Shown here piece after piece: positions 5,330 to 9,818 of a stretch of 9,818 nt of DNA. The position numbers were made by a program, and so were the translations under genes. The notes beneath the pieces are model-generated. The model searched no databases. It was not told the origin of the DNA and worked only from the letters and a program-made list of their open reading frames with translations. This stretch comes from Candidatus Aenigmatarchaeota archaeon (GTDB lineage Archaea > EX4484-52 > B79-G9), in NCBI GenBank assembly GCA_023142905.1, contig JAGLIP010000019.1:1-9818 (forward strand), in the 5' to 3' direction. Within the stretch, counting starts at the first letter, position 1, and every line of letters starts with the position of its first letter.

Positions 5330-8300
5330 TTGTTGTCGTTTGATGTGAAAAAAAGTATCTGTATTTTAGCAGTTCTTTTAGTTTTTGCTTTTTTATTTTC
5401 TTATATAAACAGTTCTCAAAATATCCCGCAAGGTGTTCTGGTTTTCGACAGTTCTACAGGCGCTTCTGTAGACAACAAATTCCCGTTAAAAATAGACATC
5501 AAAGTTGGCGGCATATCGTTTGATTCTGTGAAATCATCATCTGCTGATTTCTCTAAAAAGGCTATTATCCTAAAAACTCAAGAGCTCAAAACAAATATAG
5601 AAAAAAACACAAGACATGTTGTAAAAGATTTTCTCTGGGTTGAAAATAAAGGCCTTGTACCCAAAGATACCGGAGGCACCATAACATTATCATCAATTGG
5701 CAGAAAAACATTCAAATGCGACGGCACAGTTGATAATCCCGAATGCTTTGAGATACAATCCTGTTCTGTTTCAGCAAAGCCATGCTATGTGTTTGATTCC
5801 GGAAAAACAATAGTTTTTGTCAATCATTTTTCAGGCGCATTCAACACAATGACATGGACTACAGATAATGACTGGAATCAGACAGGAATACACACCAATA
5901 CCACCAACTCAACAGGCGATTTGGTGCTTTCAGGAACAAATACAACAGGCTCTTATTTGTCAAACACAACAGACACGCAATACACGATTGCAAGGATATT
6001 GGCTGTGTGGTCTTCAACAGAGCAGGACGAGAATAAGAACATAACCGTTGAAATATCTGCTGACAACGGAATAACCTGGCTTTCTGTTTCTAATAATACA
6101 AATTATACTTCCGGAGGGGGGATTAGTTCGGGAAATAATCTTTTATTCATTGTGAACTTTTCCACAAATGATTCTGCAATATCGCCGCAGCTGCATGACC
6201 TAACTTCGGACTATGATATTGATTATGCACCTGAAATAGAATTTGTTGACCCTACGCCTGATGACAATAAATATGTAAGCGCAAATTATACATACATAAA
6301 TGTTACGGTTTCTGATTATTCCAACACAACAGCATTCATAGACTGGAATAACTCCCTTGTAGGCTGGTGGAGGTTCAACGAGGGGACAGGAACAACAGCA
6401 TATGACTCAACTGGAAACAACAACGATGGAACCCTGAAAAGCTCAGCATTGGAATTTGACGGGGTGAATGATTATGTGAATGTGCCTGACAGCGAATCGC
6501 TTAATATTAGCGGCAATCAGATAAGTGTATCCTTTTGGTTTAAAATGAATTCAATTATAACATGGTCAAGATACTTGGCCAAAGGTTGTGACGCTACAGA
6601 ATCCTTCAGTATGAGAAGCGCAGTGACTGGCGATAAAATTAACTGGCAGATCTACAATTCCAGTGGCCAGTCCCCTGATGTAACATCCACCGGTTCTGTT
6701 AATTTAGATGAATGGTATTTTGTCGTTGGGACATATGATGGTTCTCAGATGTCGTTATATGTAAACGGGGTTTTAAACAACAGTGTGACCGCATCAGGAG
6801 ACATAATGACTACTGATTCACCCCTTGTCATCGGTTCTTCAACAGGTGCAGGGAATTGGTTCAACGGTACAATAGACGAAGTCCGCATCTACAATACATC
6901 TCTTTCAGCCGCGGAAATAGCCAGGCAATATAATAATGACTTCTCTCAGGACCCGACAGCCAATCTGGTGCTGGTGCAGCATTTTGAAGAAGGGATGAAT
7001 TGTAATGCCAATGATGAGGTAGGATGCCTCACAGATGACTCTCCAGGCGGAGCCAATAACGGCACCCTGAAAGGCTTTGATAACCTTAACACCTATGACA
7101 ACGGCGTTGATGGTTGGGTTACTGGTGTAAAAAAACCTGTTTGGCGATGGACCGCCGGCAAATTCGGCAAAGCAGGTGAGTTTAATGGTGTGGATAATTA
7201 TATATCTATGACCGCAGATAATCGTCTTCAGATAACAGAAAATCTTTCTTTTGGAGCTTGGTTTAAGACAGATAGTATTGCTGATTCTGAAAATATTATC
7301 TATATGGGTGGTGGAGATGTTGAGAGCGAGGCTACAAACGAACTTTATGTATTAAGATGGGACACCACCTCCGGTAATGATTTGGAATACAAACATGAGT
7401 ACGGGGCTATTGGTAGCAATCAATATGTTCTTTTTGATGTCAATTTAGACACCGGCAGTTGGTACTATGTTATGGTTGTCAGAGACGCCTCTGCGAAAAA
7501 TATAACATTATATATTAATGGATTGCACGCTGAAACAGGCAGTTACACAGATGCTCCAACAGGGGGTACGAGCAGTTCCCTAAAAATTGGAGCAGAAGCT
7601 CTACCTGCATTCGATTTTTTCAACGGCACAATAGACGAAGTCCGCATCTTCAACCGTGCCCTTTCAGCAGAAGAAATCAACGCCTCCTACAACACAGGCC
7701 TTTACAGATTATACCACAACTTCACTGACCTCGCAGACGGCACATACACATACACCGCCTACGCACAGGACTTGGCAGGGAATGTCAATCAGGAGACAAG
7801 GACTTTGACGATTGATACAATATCTCCGGTACTTACTCTCGACACCCCGACCCAGAACGGCACATACTATAATACTCCGCCATACTTCAACGGCACCTGC
7901 ACAGATACAAATCTTGACACAGTCAGGACAAATATCACCGAATACAACACCAGTACAACAAGCCCATTTAACATCACAAACAAATCAGCACTAATCAATC
8001 AAAGATACGATGTAAACATAACCTGCAACGACAGTGCAGGCAATACCGTTTCAGAAATATTCTGGTTAACATACGATGCTATACAGCCCAACATAACATT
8101 TGTGGATCCGACAGATACCAACAATGACTATGTAAATAGAAATTATAGTTATGTAAATGTCACAGCGACAGACACCAACAACATCACGACCTTTATAGAC
8201 TGGAACAATTCTTTGGTGGGGTGGTGGAGGTTTAACGAAGAGGCAGGCGAAAACTCCACATTCTTCCGCGACTGGTCGAGTTATGGCAACAACGGAAGCT

Positions 8301-9818
8301 GCGCGGGAGATACTTGTTCAACATACACAATAGGTAAATTCGGCAAAGCCCTACAGTTTGATGGGGTGGATGATTATGTGAGTATCACTGATAGCGATAC
8401 GCTAACATTATCGAGTGGATTTAGCATATCTATGTGGGTTAATCCTGATAATGTTGATCCCGTTGATGGCGAGGTAATAATGCAACAATATGATGCTGTA
8501 TCGCAAGACGGGTTCTACATTCGTAATGAGGATGTTGGAAGCGGTCAATTTGGATTTGCAGTTTTTGTCGGTGGTTCAAATGATGCTATTGTTTCTAATT
8601 CTCCTCCAACTGGTGGTTATCAATTCCTGGTGGTGAGTAGGGATGATGATGGCAATATGGGTATGTATATTGATGGTATTTTACAGACAGCTACCGGAAA
8701 TCAACCTGGAGAAATAAATAGTTCTGCTGATTTATATATTGGTCAACAATATAACGATGTTCGCAGATTTCCTGGTATTATAGACGAAGTCCGCATCTTC
8801 AACCGTGATCTCTCCCCAGAAGAAATCAACGCATCCTACAACGCAGGACTCCATAGATTATACCACAATTTTACTGACCTCGCAGACGGCACATACACAT
8901 ACACTGCCTACGCACAGGACTTGGCAGGAAATGTAAACCAGGCAGAGACAAGGACGGTTACGATAATACAACCGACAGACAACGCATATGTCGACGACAA
9001 CAACATCTGTGCAGGCAACACACCCTGCTTCACAGTAATCCAGACCGCGATAGACAGCAGTGTTGTAAATCCCGGCGCAATGATTTATGTCTACAACGGC
9101 ACCTACACAGAGCAGGTCGATGTCACAAAGAATGTCATATTGGAAGGCGAGAGCAACGCAGGGACACAGGTCATCGGCGGGTTCAATGTTTCTGTTAATG
9201 ATACAACAATAAAGAACTTCAACATAAGCGGTGGGTATGTCTGGGATCCTGACGGCAGTGGTTTGGGTGGTGCATACAAGACTGGAATCTATGCAACATC
9301 ATTCAACAATACTTTTGAAAATAATCGCATATCCGGCATAACTGCCGGCGCAGGCGGCAATGGTGTTTCAGATCCTACTTCCGGCGGCGCAGGCGGTATA
9401 GCATCAAGCATATACCTTTCCTTCTCAACATCAAACAGCATAACCTTAAACAATATATCGTCCTTGACAGGGGGGGCCGGTGGAACCGGCGGAAACTATG
9501 GCACTGGGGGTACCGGCGGCACAGCATCAGGTATTTACTTGTTTGGTTCAACAAACAATAGTCTGGTTTCTAATGTAGTCTCGAGCTTAACTATAGGTAC
9601 AGCTGGTGCGGGAGGAAGCTCAGGAACAAGTGGTATTGCTGGAACTAAAACAGCGATATGGCTTGATACAAACTCTTATGATAATATTATTACTTCAACG
9701 GTGGTGCAGGGTTCTTTCAATGTTCCTGATATCTCCGGCCTGAACACAATTGAAGGCAAGCCAATCCTGTATTTTTATAACCGGATCAACCTGAATGTTT
9801 CGAATCTTAATGTGTCTG
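5330..9818 (+). CDS. Giant secreted LamG / Ig-like / beta-helix surface protein, 3' end outside window
   Basis: The frame runs without a stop from TTG 5330 to the window end, at least 1,496 codons. Tandem TTG codons (5330, 5333) or GTG 5345 may start it; an in-frame TGA at 5303 bounds it. Order by residue: signal peptide 6-25 (KKSICILAVLLVFAFLFSYI); N-terminal beta region ending in a KTIVFVNHFSG strand; a beta-sandwich with WLSVSN near 245; Ig-like module from FVDP (305); LamG domain 1 (344-536, starts LVGWWRFNE, ends IDEVRIYN); LamG 2 (545-790); short Ig-like module with DGTYTYTAYAQDLAGN; Ig-like module with a Cys pair (831-918); FVDP module again (924); LamG 3 (963-1177); second DGTYTYTAY module; right-handed beta-helix from 1235 (VIQTAID, IYVYNGTYTEQV). 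LamG folds usually bind glycans. About fifty N-X-S/T sites suggest heavy N-glycosylation. Likely role is cell-surface adhesion, by inference. No catalytic motif was recognised. Confidence 0.88.
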   Translation, partial: MLSFDVKKSICILAVLLVFAFLFSYINSSQNIPQGVLVFDSSTGASVDNKFPLKIDIKVGGISFDSVKSSSADFSKKAIILKTQELKTNIEKNTRHVVKDFLWVENKGLVPKDTGGTITLSSIGRKTFKCDGTVDNPECFEIQSCSVSAKPCYVFDSGKTIVFVNHFSGAFNTMTWTTDNDWNQTGIHTNTTNSTGDLVLSGTNTTGSYLSNTTDTQYTIARILAVWSSTEQDENKNITVEISADNGITWLSVSNNTNYTSGGGISSGNNLLFIVNFSTNDSAISPQLHDLTSDYDIDYAPEIEFVDPTPDDNKYVSANYTYINVTVSDYSNTTAFIDWNNSLVGWWRFNEGTGTTAYDSTGNNNDGTLKSSALEFDGVNDYVNVPDSESLNISGNQISVSFWFKMNSIITWSRYLAKGCDATESFSMRSAVTGDKINWQIYNSSGQSPDVTSTGSVNLDEWYFVVGTYDGSQMSLYVNGVLNNSVTASGDIMTTDSPLVIGSSTGAGNWFNGTIDEVRIYNTSLSAAEIARQYNNDFSQDPTANLVLVQHFEEGMNCNANDEVGCLTDDSPGGANNGTLKGFDNLNTYDNGVDGWVTGVKKPVWRWTAGKFGKAGEFNGVDNYISMTADNRLQITENLSFGAWFKTDSIADSENIIYMGGGDVESEATNELYVLRWDTTSGNDLEYKHEYGAIGSNQYVLFDVNLDTGSWYYVMVVRDASAKNITLYINGLHAETGSYTDAPTGGTSSSLKIGAEALPAFDFFNGTIDEVRIFNRALSAEEINASYNTGLYRLYHNFTDLADGTYTYTAYAQDLAGNVNQETRTLTIDTISPVLTLDTPTQNGTYYNTPPYFNGTCTDTNLDTVRTNITEYNTSTTSPFNITNKSALINQRYDVNITCNDSAGNTVSEIFWLTYDAIQPNITFVDPTDTNNDYVNRNYSYVNVTATDTNNITTFIDWNNSLVGWWRFNEEAGENSTFFRDWSSYGNNGSCAGDTCSTYTIGKFGKALQFDGVDDYVSITDSDTLTLSSGFSISMWVNPDNVDPVDGEVIMQQYDAVSQDGFYIRNEDVGSGQFGFAVFVGGSNDAIVSNSPPTGGYQFLVVSRDDDGNMGMYIDGILQTATGNQPGEINSSADLYIGQQYNDVRRFPGIIDEVRIFNRDLSPEEINASYNAGLHRLYHNFTDLADGTYTYTAYAQDLAGNVNQAETRTVTIIQPTDNAYVDDNNICAGNTPCFTVIQTAIDSSVVNPGAMIYVYNGTYTEQVDVTKNVILEGESNAGTQVIGGFNVSVNDTTIKNFNISGGYVWDPDGSGLGGAYKTGIYATSFNNTFENNRISGITAGAGGNGVSDPTSGGAGGIASSIYLSFSTSNSITLNNISSLTGGAGGTGGNYGTGGTGGTASGIYLFGSTNNSLVSNVVSSLTIGTAGAGGSSGTSGIAGTKTAIWLDTNSYDNIITSTVVQGSFNVPDISGLNTIEGKPILYFYNRINLNVSNLNVS
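6242..6390 (+). repeat. Ig-like/LamG junction module, copy 1 of 2
   Basis: Encodes FVDP...YTYINVTV...FIDWNNSLVGWWRFNE and matches 8099-8248 (copy 2: FVDP...YSYVNVTA...FIDWNNSLVGWWRFNE). The protein is strongly conserved, but many codons differ at the third base (for example CTTGTAGGC versus TTGGTGGGG), so this duplication is old or held by selection. Confidence 0.8.
7631..7801 (+). repeat. LamG end plus DGTYTYTAY module, DNA repeat copy A
   Basis: Encodes IDEVRIFNR...EEINASYN...YHNFTDLADGTYTYTAYAQDLAGNVNQ. It is nearly identical in DNA to 8780-8953, offset 1,149 bases, with a 32-base perfect run at 7724-7755. Copy B has one extra codon (NQAET versus NQET). A third, shorter match to the IDEVRI start lies at 6872. 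Confidence 0.9.
8099..8248 (+). repeat. Ig-like/LamG junction module, copy 2 of 2
   Basis: Second copy of the 6242-6390 module, starting 1,857 bases downstream in the same frame. It places a new LamG domain (963-1177) behind the same FVDP module. Confidence 0.8.
8780..8953 (+). repeat. LamG end plus DGTYTYTAY module, DNA repeat copy B
   Basis: Partner of 7631-7801. Identity at silent positions is much higher than in the FVDP/LamG junction copies, so this segment has been copied or gene-converted more recently. Confidence 0.9.
9284..9712 (+). repeat. Tandem 41-residue beta-helix rung / Gly-loop repeats
   Basis: Three units of exactly 123 nt (9284-9406, 9407-9529, 9530-9652) and a partial fourth. 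Each begins with a strand (GIYATS, SIYLSF, GIYLFG, then AIWLDT), continues with an Asn-rich turn (FNN, TSNS, TNNS, NSYDN) and a second strand (ISGIT, ISSLT, VSSLT). Except in the partial unit, a Gly-rich loop (AGAGG, GGAGG) follows. The DNA has diverged although unit length is fixed. Confidence 0.8.

Noticed and set aside
7812..7994. 60-codon + strand frame inside the LamG gene
   Set aside because: It lies out of frame within a continuous modular coding sequence with Ig-like Cys and sequons.
7631..8953. CRISPR or transposon repeat
   Set aside because: Only two long in-frame coding copies, no spacers, inverted ends or transposase.

Overview
The window comes from an archaeon. The evidence is a nop5-fibrillarin (C/D box sRNP) gene pair, a stand-alone ribosomal protein S17e, a type 2 isopentenyl diphosphate isomerase, AT-rich TATA boxes at the expected distance from starts, and one perfect archaeal Shine-Dalgarno (GAGGTGAT). 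Very large LamG / beta-helix surface proteins rich in N-X-S/T sequons, beside compact single-copy core genes, recall small-genome DPANN-type archaea. That lineage guess is from memory and the sequence alone does not prove it.

Layout, left to right. (1) 1-1121, + strand: the 3' part of a Gly-rich, repeat-built extracellular protein. (2) 1137-2948, - strand: nop5 followed by flpA, the two protein-coding partners of the archaeal 2'-O-methylation machine, convergent with the surface gene across a 15-bp gap. (3) 3098-3289, + strand: ribosomal protein S17e, divergent from nop5. (4) 3327-4457, - strand: FMN-dependent IPP isomerase of isoprenoid lipid synthesis. (5) 4535-5173, + strand: a five-helix membrane protein of the conserved-TM-helix / MscS-related type, which appears to share one palindromic TATA box with the isomerase gene. 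(6) 5182-5213: hairpin plus T-tract terminator. (7) 5330-9818 and beyond, + strand: an open frame of at least 1,496 codons coding for a secreted mosaic with a signal peptide, Ig-like modules, three LamG domains and a right-handed beta-helix. No stop is reached.

The central genes serve information processing (rRNA/tRNA methylation, ribosome) and membrane lipid synthesis. They are boxed in by two surface-protein genes. I see no defence system, CRISPR array, transposon, tRNA or rRNA. The most notable structure is inside the surface genes: strict-length Gly-loop/beta-rung repeats (36 residues on the left, 41 on the right) and a recently homogenised internal duplication in the LamG protein. I do not claim a new biological system here.
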